DNA of 64,000 bases, taken from Halarcobacter anaerophilus. Its GTDB lineage: Bacteria; Campylobacterota; Campylobacteria; Campylobacterales; Arcobacteraceae. Positions 54,675-63,210 of this stretch are shown in pieces. Position numbers and translations under genes: made by a program. Positions within the stretch are counted from its first letter, which is position 1, and every line of letters starts with the position of its first letter. The stretch is from positions 186,001-250,000 of the forward strand of contig NZ_CP041070.1 in NCBI RefSeq assembly GCF_006459125.1, given 5' to 3'. Below the pieces are notes generated by a model. It did no database searches. It was not told where the DNA came from and worked only from the letters and a program-made list of their open reading frames with translations.

Positions 54675-55760
54675 TTATTGATTTATAGCTGTATCTCTTG
54701 ATTTGTTTTTTGTATCAACCCAAATATTTGGAGTAGAACCGCCAGGAGTTAAGAAAATTTTAGCATCTTTGTTTTCTTTAAGTGCTTCATTAAATTTACC
54801 TTGAACTTGAATTTGTTGCATTTGAAGAAGTTTAGGTGTTAAAGAGTTTGCAATCTCTTTATTTGCTTGTGCTTGTGCTTTTGCTTCGATAGTTACGGCA
54901 TCCGCTCTACCTTTCGCTTCAATTCTGTTTTTATCAGCTTCCCCTTTTGCTAAGGCAGCTTTTTTCTCAGCTTCTTGTTTTGCTCTTTCAACTTCATATC
55001 TAACTCTTTGAGCCTCTTGATTTGCTATTTGAACTCTCTCAATTTGATCTTTGATTTTTTGAGGAAGAACAATCTCTCTTAATTGAACTGATTCAACAGA
55101 AACAGGTTTTCCTTCAAGTGATTCAATCTGTGTTCGGATTCCATTTTCAATTTTTGTAGCAATTTCATTTCTTCTTGTGGGTAACTCTTCCGCATTAAAT
55201 CCACCGACAACGTTTCTTACGATATTTCTTACAACCGGGTTTACGATTTTATCTTCCCATGCAGGTCCCCATGTAGCAATTGTTAACGGAGCCCCGTCAG
55301 CTGTAAGTCTGTATTGAACGGTAAGTTCAATAGAAACAGGTAAACCTCTGGCATCAAGAATATTAATTGCAGGATTACTTCTAATACTTTGATCAAATCC
55401 TGTACTTGTTTCAATAGAAGCATAGTTCATTAACCTAACTTTTGTATCTACAACCGTAACTTTTTGGTATCCCGGAATTATAAAGTGAAATCCAGGTCTT
55501 AAAGGAGTCTCTTCATATTTACCTAAAGTTTGTTTAATCCCTACATTCCCCGATTCGATTGTCATGAACGGTTTTGTAATAAATAAAATAGCAATAACTA
55601 TAATTATTCCATAAATAATTCCCGCTTTTTTCCCGAAATTTTTGAAAAATTCAGGCGGTTCAAAAGGCGGTTGGTATCCTCCTCCGCCTCCTCCATTAGA
55701 GTTTCCGCTGTTCTTGTTCTGCTGTTGTCTGTTTTTAAAATAGTCGTTATCTATTGGCAT
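54675..55760 (-). CDS. SPFH/prohibitin-like membrane protein
   Basis: A 361-residue Band-7 protein. A Gly/Asn-rich cytosolic N-terminus (NSGNSNGGGGGGYQPPFEPPEFF) leads to one membrane span near 48-66 (AGIIYGIIIVIAILFITKPF). The SPFH domain (MTIESGNVGIKQTLGKYEETPLRPGFHFIIPGYQKVTVVDTKVRLM) follows, then a long charged coiled-coil (EAQRVRYEVERAKQEAEKKAALAKGEADKNRIEAKG) and a C-terminal ... NEALKENKDAKIFLTPGG segment. Such proteins scaffold membrane microdomains or hold FtsH in HflKC-type complexes. It is single, without hflC beside it. It lies 12 nt downstream of ilvE. Confidence 0.9.
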   Translation of the reverse strand: MPIDNDYFKNRQQQNKNSGNSNGGGGGGYQPPFEPPEFFKNFGKKAGIIYGIIIVIAILFITKPFMTIESGNVGIKQTLGKYEETPLRPGFHFIIPGYQKVTVVDTKVRLMNYASIETSTGFDQSIRSNPAINILDARGLPVSIELTVQYRLTADGAPLTIATWGPAWEDKIVNPVVRNIVRNVVGGFNAEELPTRRNEIATKIENGIRTQIESLEGKPVSVESVQLREIVLPQKIKDQIERVQIANQEAQRVRYEVERAKQEAEKKAALAKGEADKNRIEAKGRADAVTIEAKAQAQANKEIANSLTPKLLQMQQIQVQGKFNEALKENKDAKIFLTPGGSTPNIWVDTKNKSRDTAINQ

Positions 55761-55772
55761 AAATTTCCTTTT

Positions 55773-56693
55773 TTAGTTTATATATGTCAGATATTTCAAG
55801 TATTTTTCATTTTTCCCTGTTACTACATCAAAATATGCACTTTGAAGTTTTTCCGTAATAGGACCTCTTGATCCGCAACCTATTGTTCTACTATCTACAT
55901 CTCTAATCGGCGTAACTTCTGCTGCTGTTCCCGTAAAGAATGCTTCATCAGCTACATAAATCTCTTCTCTTGTAATTCTTCTTCTTTGAACTTCATATCC
56001 TAAATCTTTTGCAAGTTCTATAACGGTTGCTTGTGTTATAGACTCTAAAGAGTTATCGTTTGGCGGAGTAATTATAACACCGTCTCTTACAATAAAAATA
56101 CACTCACCGCTGGCTTCTGCTATATAACCGTCATCATCTTTTAATAAAGCTTCATCATATCCCGCTTCAACAGCTTCATATTTTGCCATTTGTGAGTTTA
56201 AATAGTTTGAAGCAGATTTTGCTTTACCCATTGTAGAGTTATTTGAAGGTTTGTTAAAAGAGCTGATTTTTACTCTTACACCTTTTTTCATTCCTTCTTC
56301 ACCTAAATATGCTCCCCATTCCCAAGCGGCAACACTAACATTTACGGGGCACTCTTTGTGATAAATTCCCATAACACCGTAACCTAAATAAACAAGCGGT
56401 CTGATATATGCACCGTTAAATAATTCATTTTTTTGTAATAATTCAATTTGAGCATTTTTCAGCTCTTCAAAACTAAAAGACATATCCAAAAGTAACATTT
56501 TTGCAGAATCAAAAAGTCTTTTAGTATGTTCGTCTAATCTAAATATCGCACATCTTCCATCAGCTGTTTTATAAGCTTTTACACCTTCAAATACTGCATT
56601 TCCATAATGTAGTGTATGAGTTAAAATATGAACTTTCGCATCTTTCCAATCAACAAATTTACCATCCATCCAGATGTATTTTGCTTCATTCAT
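55773..56693 (-). CDS. ilvE: Branched-chain amino acid aminotransferase
   Basis: A fold-type IV PLP enzyme of about 306 residues that makes leucine, isoleucine and valine. It starts MNEAKYIWMDGKFVDWKDAKVHILTHTLHYGNAVFEGVKAY. The Schiff-base lysine is in STMGKAKSASNYLNSQMA, and EASGECIFIVRDGVIITPP and ITREEIYVADEAFFTGTAAEVTPI follow as the class signature. I place the start at ATG 56693: an AGGA lies 8 nt before it, whereas the ATG at 56702 would put this site directly against itself. A TATAAT-like promoter should lie in the 140-nt gap to the methyltransferase gene. Confidence 0.95.
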   Translation of the reverse strand: MNEAKYIWMDGKFVDWKDAKVHILTHTLHYGNAVFEGVKAYKTADGRCAIFRLDEHTKRLFDSAKMLLLDMSFSFEELKNAQIELLQKNELFNGAYIRPLVYLGYGVMGIYHKECPVNVSVAAWEWGAYLGEEGMKKGVRVKISSFNKPSNNSTMGKAKSASNYLNSQMAKYEAVEAGYDEALLKDDDGYIAEASGECIFIVRDGVIITPPNDNSLESITQATVIELAKDLGYEVQRRRITREEIYVADEAFFTGTAAEVTPIRDVDSRTIGCGSRGPITEKLQSAYFDVVTGKNEKYLKYLTYIN

Positions 56694-56834
56694 TATAAAC
56701 ATCCTATCTAATTTTTAGGTAATATGGTATCTAAAGAAATATTAAACTAAAGTGAGATATTTATTATAACTATAAAAGCAATATAAAACTTATGTTTTTT
56801 TGTTAAAATTCAAAGAAAATTATAAGAGGAAGTA

Positions 56835-57437
56835 ATGAGTCAACAACATTTTTGGAATGAAAAATTTGAAAGAGAAGAGTTTTTTTACGGGAAAAAACCA
56901 AATGCTTTCATAGAATCTTGTAAAAACTATTTTGATAGAAGTAAAAAATTTTTATGTTTAGGTGAAGGTGAAGGACGAAACGCTATCTTTTTTGCAAAAA
57001 AAGGGTTTGATGTAACTGCTTTGGATGCTTCAAATATAGGGCTTAAAAAACTTGAAGAGTTTGCAAAATTTGAAGGAGTTCATGTTTTAACAAAATGTGT
57101 GGACTTAAACGAATGGCAACCAAGTAAAAAGTACGGATCTATAGTTGCTTCATATTTACATATGCACAAAGATGAAAGACCAGATCTTTTTAAGAAGATT
57201 GAAGATACTTTAGAAAAAGACGGTTATTTCGTAGGAGAGTTTTTTTCGACAAAACAGTTAAATTATAACAGCGGCGGACCTAAAGCTGTGGATTTTCTCT
57301 ATGCAGTGGAAGATTTTACAAGCTTTTTTGAAAATTGTAGAAAAGTAAGTGTTGAAGAAGTTATTACTCATCTTGATGAAGGATTGGGGCACCAAGGAGA
57401 AGCTAGCGTTATAAGAGTTGTTTTGCAAAAAAAATAA
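56835..57437 (+). CDS. SAM-dependent methyltransferase (TehB-like)
   Basis: A 200-residue class I methyltransferase. WNEKFEREEFFYGKKPNAFIESC at the N-terminus is the TehB-type substrate block. Motif I is FLCLGEGEGRNAIFFAKKGFDVTALDASNIGLKKL near 39-73. Further blocks are KYGSIVASYLHMHKDERPDLFKKI near 98-121 and GEFFSTKQL. Relatives in proteobacteria are annotated as tellurite-resistance TehB or thiol methyltransferases, which volatilise toxic oxyanions or thiols. The substrate is open. It stands alone, 80 nt ahead of metH, possibly cotranscribed with it. Confidence 0.85.
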   Translation: MSQQHFWNEKFEREEFFYGKKPNAFIESCKNYFDRSKKFLCLGEGEGRNAIFFAKKGFDVTALDASNIGLKKLEEFAKFEGVHVLTKCVDLNEWQPSKKYGSIVASYLHMHKDERPDLFKKIEDTLEKDGYFVGEFFSTKQLNYNSGGPKAVDFLYAVEDFTSFFENCRKVSVEEVITHLDEGLGHQGEASVIRVVLQKK

Positions 57438-57518
57438 ACTCTTTTTAAAGCACTTTTTTTATATACTATTTACTTAAAATTATAATAAATATGACTTATT
57501 TTATAAAGATTAAGAAGA

Positions 57519-60500
57519 ATGATAAACAAAATAAAAGAGATAATAGAAAACAGAGTTTTAGTTATTGACGGAGCAATGGGAACGCAGCTTCAAATAGCTG
57601 ATATCAAAAAAGAGAGTTGGCAATATGAAGGAGAAGACTTAGAAGGGTGTAATGAACTTCTAAATTTAACCGCTCCTCATATTTTAGAAAATATCCATGA
57701 TGCTTATGCAAAATCGGGAGCCGATTTTATTACTACGAATACTTTCGGTTCTATGCCTTGGGTTTTAGATGAGTATGGAATAGCTCAAACCTCATATGAA
57801 CTTTCAAAATTAGGAGCGCAACTTGTAAAAAAAAGTTGTGAAAAATATAGCACTAAAGAGAAGCCAAGATTTGTTTTAGGTTCAATAGGTCCCGGAACAA
57901 AACTTCCGAGTTTGGGTCATATCTCTTATGATGAGATGTTTGAAGGGTATAAAACTATGGCACAAGGTTTGGCTGACGGAGGAGCTGATGTTTTTCTTCT
58001 TGAGACTTGCCAAGATCCGCTTCAAATTAAAGCTGCACTTCATGCTCTAAAAGATGCAGCTCCTCAAATTCCCGTTATGGTATCTGTAACTATTGAATTA
58101 AGCGGAACAATGCTTATAGGAACAGATGCAATGACAATTGCGGCTATTATGAGTCCTTTTAATATTTTGTCTTTAGGCTTTAACTGCGGAACGGGACCTA
58201 AACAGGTACATAAACATGTAAAAGCTTTAAGTGAAGTTTGCAGATTTCCAATTTCCGTTCACTCAAATGCGGGACTTCCTCAAAACAGAGGCGGCGTAAC
58301 ATATTATCCAATGCAGCCAGAAGAGTTTACAAAACTGACTTTAGAGTTTTTAGAGTTTAATGGAGTATCTTTTTTAGGAGGTTGCTGCGGTACAACTCCT
58401 GAACATATAGAGGCTTTAAGTAAAGCTTTAAAAGGAAAAATTCCTAAAAAACCAAGCGGATTTTTAAAAGCCTCTTTATCCTCTTTATTTAATGTAGTTC
58501 CTTTAAAGCAAGACCCCGCTCCTCTTTTAATAGGAGAAAGAAGTAATGCAACAGGAAGTAAAGCCTTTAGAGAATTGCTTAAGGCAAATGATTATGAAGG
58601 AACTTTATCCGTAGGACAACAGCAAGTAAGAGCAGGGGCTCATGTAATTGATGTTTCCGTAGGTTTTGCAGGAAGAGATGAGAGAGAAGATATGGATAAA
58701 GTCGTATCTTTATATTCTCAAAAAGTTGCACTTCCTCTTATGCCTGATTCTACACAGATTCCTGCACTTGAAGCGGCACTTAAACAAATAGGAGGAAGAC
58801 CTATTATTAACTCCGTTAACCTAGAAGACGGAGAAGAAAAGTTTGATACTATTTGTAAATTGGCAAAAAAATTCGGAGCTGCACTTGTTTGTTTGGTAAT
58901 TGATGAAGTAGGGATGGCAAAAACAAAAGAACGTAAGCTTGAAATAGCCGAAAGAATCTATGATTTATGTGTAAACAGACACGGGTTTAATCCTGAAGAT
59001 TTGGTCTTTGATATGCTTACTTTTACAATAGGTTCGGGAGATGATGAGTATAGAACGGCAGGAATTGAGACCTTAGAAGCAATTAAAGAGTTTCAAATCA
59101 GACATCCTGAAGTGGGTACCACATTGGGACTTTCAAATATCTCTTTTGGACTCTCAATAAATGCAAGAATCTATTTAAACTCAATCTATCTTGACCATTG
59201 TGTAAAAGCAGGGCTTACAAGTGCTATTGTAAATGTAAAACATATTCTGCCTTTGAATAAAATAAGTGATGAAGATAGAAAAGCCTGCGATGATCTGATT
59301 TTTAACAATCAAGAAAAAGGTGATCCTCTTTTTGCTTTTATCGAACACTTTTCAAATGTTGAGTCTCAAGAAGATACCAGCGATGAAGAGTTTCAAAAAT
59401 TAGAACCGATAGAGAAAGTTAAAAAACTTCTTTTAGACGGGGATAAAGAGAGAATGCTTCCTTTGGTTGAAGAGTTAAGACATAGTGTAAATCCTGAAAT
59501 CATAGTAAATGAGTGGCTTATTGACGGAATGAAAGTTATAGGAGAGCTTTTTGGAAGCGGACAAATGCAGCTGCCGTTTGTACTTCAAAGTGCCGAAACT
59601 ATGAAAGCAACGGTTGATGCTTTAAATCCATATTTGCCAAAAGAGGAAAAAGCCAGTGAAACGGTACTTGTATTAGGAACTGTTAAAGGCGATGTTCACG
59701 ATGTGGGTAAAAATCTTGTGGATATTATTCTTTCAAACAACGGTTTTAAAGTAATAAATATAGGAATTAAAGCAGATATAAATGAGTTTATAATTGCAGT
59801 GCGAGAACATAAAGCACAAGCAATAGGAATGAGCGGGTTACTTGTAAAATCAACTGCCGTTATGAAAGAAAACCTTGAAGAACTTCAAAAGCAGGGCATT
59901 GATATTCCTGTTCTTTTAGGCGGAGCAGCACTTACAAAAGGCTTTGTAAATGATTATTGCAGACCTTTATATGATGGACCGATTTTCTATTGTAGAGATG
60001 CTTTTGACGGTGTTGTTTCTATGCAAAGAATAGAAGAGGGCGATTTAAGTAATACTGCACTTGCAGCTGATTTAATGGATGAAGATGCAATTACAAAACC
60101 AAAAGAAGAAGAGGTGATAGTAAAAGAAGAGGAGGTAGAACTTCCTGTTGAAGCACCTTTTACTTTTCCTCCTTTATGGGGAAGAGTAGCTCAAAATAGA
60201 AATATGGTAAATAAAGATTTAGCTTTTAAATGGATAAATCATAGAGTTCTTTTTAGACAAAGATGGGGATATAAAAGAGCTAAACAAAGTTCCGAAGAGT
60301 TTTTAAAACATGAAAAAGAGGTTGTAGAACCTCTTTACGAAGAGTTAAAAGAAGAGTTTATTTCAAAAGGACTTTTTGAGCCGATTGCAATTTATGCTTA
60401 TTATCCTTGTATTGCAAAAGAGAATAAACTTTATGTTTTTGATAAAGAGTATGGTTTTAATTCCCAAGAGGAAGCAAAAAAAGTACCTCCTCTTGAAAAA

Positions 60501-60989
60501 GCGATAAAAGTTTTTGAGTTTCCAAGACAAAAAAGAAAACCTCATAGATGTATTGCCGATTTTTTTGCCCATGATAGATTGGATGTGGTTGCCTTTTCAC
60601 TTGCAAGTGCGGGACTTAAACTAAGCCCGTATGAAGCTGAACTTTATAAACAAAGCAAGTTTTCACAGTACTATCAAGTGCATGGATTAGGAGTGGAGTT
60701 AGCGGAAGCTTTAGCTGAGGTAATTCATAAGCAAGTTAGACTTGATTTGGATATAGTTCCACATGAAGGGCATACTTTAAATGATGTACAAATGAAACAA
60801 TACGTAGGTTGCAGATACTCTCCTGGATATGCAGCTTGTCCAGATTTGGAGCTTAGCCGTGAGATTTTTGATTTGTTAAACCCTGAAGAGTTCGGTGTAA
60901 CTTTAAGTGAGACTTTCCAAATAGATCCTGAACAATCAACTTGTGCTATTATCGTGCCCCATTTTAAAGCCAATTATTACAATATCTAA
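57519..60989 (+). CDS. metH: Cobalamin-dependent methionine synthase
   Basis: A 1156-residue multidomain enzyme transferring the methyl of 5-methyl-THF to homocysteine. The homocysteine domain (1 to about 310) has VIDGAMGTQLQ and GGCCGTTPEHI with the zinc cysteines. The pterin domain (about 335-600) contains IGERSNATGSKAFRELL. A B12-binding cap and Rossmann region (about 640-870) follow with DVHDVGKNLVDIILSNNGF, the His ligand of cobalt, and VLLGGAALTKGFVNDYC. The activation domain (about 900 to the end) ends with CRYSPGYAACPDLE. It is full length and all modules are intact. hom (partial, at the start of the window) belongs to the same pathway. Confidence 0.96.
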   Translation: MINKIKEIIENRVLVIDGAMGTQLQIADIKKESWQYEGEDLEGCNELLNLTAPHILENIHDAYAKSGADFITTNTFGSMPWVLDEYGIAQTSYELSKLGAQLVKKSCEKYSTKEKPRFVLGSIGPGTKLPSLGHISYDEMFEGYKTMAQGLADGGADVFLLETCQDPLQIKAALHALKDAAPQIPVMVSVTIELSGTMLIGTDAMTIAAIMSPFNILSLGFNCGTGPKQVHKHVKALSEVCRFPISVHSNAGLPQNRGGVTYYPMQPEEFTKLTLEFLEFNGVSFLGGCCGTTPEHIEALSKALKGKIPKKPSGFLKASLSSLFNVVPLKQDPAPLLIGERSNATGSKAFRELLKANDYEGTLSVGQQQVRAGAHVIDVSVGFAGRDEREDMDKVVSLYSQKVALPLMPDSTQIPALEAALKQIGGRPIINSVNLEDGEEKFDTICKLAKKFGAALVCLVIDEVGMAKTKERKLEIAERIYDLCVNRHGFNPEDLVFDMLTFTIGSGDDEYRTAGIETLEAIKEFQIRHPEVGTTLGLSNISFGLSINARIYLNSIYLDHCVKAGLTSAIVNVKHILPLNKISDEDRKACDDLIFNNQEKGDPLFAFIEHFSNVESQEDTSDEEFQKLEPIEKVKKLLLDGDKERMLPLVEELRHSVNPEIIVNEWLIDGMKVIGELFGSGQMQLPFVLQSAETMKATVDALNPYLPKEEKASETVLVLGTVKGDVHDVGKNLVDIILSNNGFKVINIGIKADINEFIIAVREHKAQAIGMSGLLVKSTAVMKENLEELQKQGIDIPVLLGGAALTKGFVNDYCRPLYDGPIFYCRDAFDGVVSMQRIEEGDLSNTALAADLMDEDAITKPKEEEVIVKEEEVELPVEAPFTFPPLWGRVAQNRNMVNKDLAFKWINHRVLFRQRWGYKRAKQSSEEFLKHEKEVVEPLYEELKEEFISKGLFEPIAIYAYYPCIAKENKLYVFDKEYGFNSQEEAKKVPPLEKAIKVFEFPRQKRKPHRCIADFFAHDRLDVVAFSLASAGLKLSPYEAELYKQSKFSQYYQVHGLGVELAEALAEVIHKQVRLDLDIVPHEGHTLNDVQMKQYVGCRYSPGYAACPDLELSREIFDLLNPEEFGVTLSETFQIDPEQSTCAIIVPHFKANYYNI

Positions 60990-61009
60990 AAAAATATTAG
61001 AGAGAAAAT

Positions 61010-61861
61010 ATGAATAATAATACAAAAGGTATTTTAATAACCGCTTTGGGTGTTTTTATAATGAGTTTAGAATCTTTATTTATAAAACTGACTTCCGTCT
61101 CGGCTTTTACTTTCTCTTTTTATCTTGGAATATTTATGTTTGTTTCAATGTTTTTCTTCCTTATTCTAAAACAAAGAGATATTATAAGAGATATTACGAA
61201 AACATCTTTTTATATTTTTCTTTTATCTGCTATATTGATGGGTAGTGCAAATATTTTCTTTATTTGGGCAATAAAAAGTACGACTGCCGCAAATGTTGTA
61301 CTTATTATAGGAACAGGAGCTTTGTTTACCTCTCTTTTCTCATATCTATTTTATAAAGAGAAAATAAAAATAAATGTTCTTATTGCTTCATTTTTTATGA
61401 TTCTAGGACTTCTTATAATCTTTAACGATAAGCTTGGATTAGGTAATCTAAAAGGTAATCTTTTAGCACTTTTATGCACGATTACTTTTTCTTTGTCTTT
61501 TGTTTTTATGTCAAAATACACAAATATAAATCGTGTGGCACTAACAGGAATGACGGGAATATCATTAGCTCTAATAGCTTTTTTTGTAAGTGATACAATA
61601 AATATTGATTTATATAATCTTGGCGTTGTAGCTTTAATGGGATTAATCATTACACCGTATTCAAGAGTTTTGATATTTAACGGAACAAAATTTATAAATG
61701 CAAGTGAAGTTAGTCTTTTAATGATTATTGAAACAGTTATGGCACCTGTCTGGGTTTGGATGGTTTTAAAAGAAGTTCCCAGCACCTATACTTTTATGGG
61801 TGGAAGTATTATTTTGTTGACACTAATAGCCAATTCAATTTACATTATGAAAAAAGAGTAG
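61010..61861 (+). CDS. DMT-superfamily transporter (EamA type)
   Basis: A 283-residue membrane protein with ten predicted helices in two EamA repeats. The first begins GILITALGVFIMSLESLFIKLTSVSAFTFSFYLGI. The helix-4/5 loop has SANIFFIWAIKSTTAANVVLIIGTGALFTSLFSYLFYKEKI. The second repeat ends LLMIIETVMAPVWVWMVLKEVPSTYTFMGGSIILLTLIAN, with the family's conserved Glu-Pro-like end. Such carriers export or import metabolites, for example amino acids. It lies 20 nt after metH on the same strand and could be its operon partner. Substrate is unknown. Confidence 0.88.
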   Translation: MNNNTKGILITALGVFIMSLESLFIKLTSVSAFTFSFYLGIFMFVSMFFFLILKQRDIIRDITKTSFYIFLLSAILMGSANIFFIWAIKSTTAANVVLIIGTGALFTSLFSYLFYKEKIKINVLIASFFMILGLLIIFNDKLGLGNLKGNLLALLCTITFSLSFVFMSKYTNINRVALTGMTGISLALIAFFVSDTINIDLYNLGVVALMGLIITPYSRVLIFNGTKFINASEVSLLMIIETVMAPVWVWMVLKEVPSTYTFMGGSIILLTLIANSIYIMKKE

Positions 61862-61899
61862 TTCTTTTGGTCAATTTTAGGCTGGGTAATATTTTATAT

Positions 61900-62496
61900 T
61901 CATTCAAAAAATTTTTTCAATTGTTTATCGTGATATTTACCTAAAGTTAGTAAAGCAAGAATACTTCCTAAAAGTGCAAATGCCATATCACTTTGGGTAT
62001 CCCAGATATAACCTTGCGTTCCTAAAAAAGCTTCGGCTTGTGTTCCCGTACATACTGCGACCAGCCACTCAATAACTTCATAAAGTGCCGCAAGAGAGAA
62101 GCAGAAACAGACTATAAAAAAGTTTCTCCAAGCGGGATAAGGGATTATCTCTTTTCTAATTAATATCTCCCTTGCAATCATAGCAGGAATAAATCCTTGT
62201 GCCAAATGCCCCAATTTATCATAATTGTTTCTTGTTTGATGAAAAAGCTCTTTTATAGTATCAAAAAGAGGTACCTCTGCATAAGTATAGTGACCGCCGA
62301 TCATTAAAATTATACAATGAATTAAAATAAGAGTATAAAGAAGAGATGTAAGTCTAAAAGTCTCATATGTTAAAGATAATACAACAAATCCTGCAAGGGC
62401 AGGTAAAACTTCCAAAAACCAAGTGAAATAATCATGAGGATTAACTGCCGACCAGATTAAAACTCCAAAAAAAACAAATAACCATAAATACTTCAT
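61900..62496 (-). CDS. DUF2238 (YjdF-like) membrane protein
   Basis: A 198-residue membrane protein with about six hydrophobic helices. The signature is MIGGHYTYAEVPLFDTIKELFHQTRNNYDKLGHLAQGFIPAMIAREILIRKEII near 66-119 and AALYEVIEWLVAVCTGTQAEAFLGTQGYIWDTQSDMAFALLGSILALLTL near 136-185, both typical of the DUF2238/YjdF family. The conserved His, Tyr, Glu and Asp residues in the membrane suggest an enzyme-like core, but no function is established. It is convergent with the DMT gene and divergent from the small membrane-protein gene at 62585. Confidence 0.88.
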   Translation of the reverse strand: MKYLWLFVFFGVLIWSAVNPHDYFTWFLEVLPALAGFVVLSLTYETFRLTSLLYTLILIHCIILMIGGHYTYAEVPLFDTIKELFHQTRNNYDKLGHLAQGFIPAMIAREILIRKEIIPYPAWRNFFIVCFCFSLAALYEVIEWLVAVCTGTQAEAFLGTQGYIWDTQSDMAFALLGSILALLTLGKYHDKQLKKFFE

Positions 62497-62584
62497 ATCT
62501 CATCTTACTAACAAATTTTTAACAATTTCAAATAATTTTACTATTAATTTGATAAAATAACCTTCATAAAAAAAGGAATTAGCT

Positions 62585-63085
62585 ATGACAAAAGAAAAAA
62601 GCTTAAAAGAGAAAATTTTAGACTATATTTATATCTTATCAAAACAACCTTTACTTCTAAGAGATTTGTTAGAAGCAAACAGACAGTTTAATGAAGGAAT
62701 GCATGCAGACCCTTCAAAATTGGGTTTTAGATTAAATCTTGCAAGAGCTTATTTAGTATATATTTTAATTGTATTGGCTATTTTAATTCCCCTTTCTGCA
62801 ATCTTACACCAACCTTTGGCAAATATTGATCCTCATATCTCTATTTTAGGTGCAATGATTATAACAGCAGTTATTTTTATAGGTTTTAATTTTTTCCTTG
62901 CAAAAATGAGAGATGAAATTACATATAAACAGATAAAAAGATCTTGGGCACTTAGATTCCCATATTTTCCTTATGATGAATATAATAAAAAAATAGAAGA
63001 GATATATTTAAAAGCTATCAAAGAAGAGATTTCAAAAAAAGATTTAGAAAAATATATTTTAGATAATCTTGTTGAAGAGGAGTAA
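62585..63085 (+). CDS. Two-helix membrane protein, unknown
   Basis: A 166-residue protein. A charged N-terminus (MTKEKSLKEKILDYIYILSK) is followed by two closely spaced membrane spans (YLVYILIVLAILIPLSAIL near 54-72 and ISILGAMIITAVIFIGFNFFLA near 85-105). The 55-residue C-terminal cytoplasmic tail is highly charged (KRSWALRFPYFPYDEYNKKIEEI). Such architecture appears in small regulatory membrane proteins, but nothing specific is recognised. It has an AAAGGA site before ATG 62585. It stands alone; the RhuM-type gene starts about 125 nt downstream. Confidence 0.7.
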   Translation: MTKEKSLKEKILDYIYILSKQPLLLRDLLEANRQFNEGMHADPSKLGFRLNLARAYLVYILIVLAILIPLSAILHQPLANIDPHISILGAMIITAVIFIGFNFFLAKMRDEITYKQIKRSWALRFPYFPYDEYNKKIEEIYLKAIKEEISKKDLEKYILDNLVEEE

Positions 63086-63210
63086 TTAAGAGTTTTGATA
63101 TAAAACTAATTATCTTCAATCTTTTATAAATATATAACAAACTGCAATATTTTTTAGTCAAAATTTATTTTTATGTTAAAGTTTGAAATTACTAAATAAA
63201 AGGTAATTTA

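Noticed and set aside
57438-57518. SAM or cobalamin riboswitch before metH
   Set aside because: Only about 80 nt of AT-rich sequence, without conserved riboswitch elements.
61351-61785. 144-codon minus-strand ORF within the DMT transporter gene
   Set aside because: Antisense shadow of a clear membrane-transporter gene; low-complexity hydrophobic composition mirrors the helices on the other strand.
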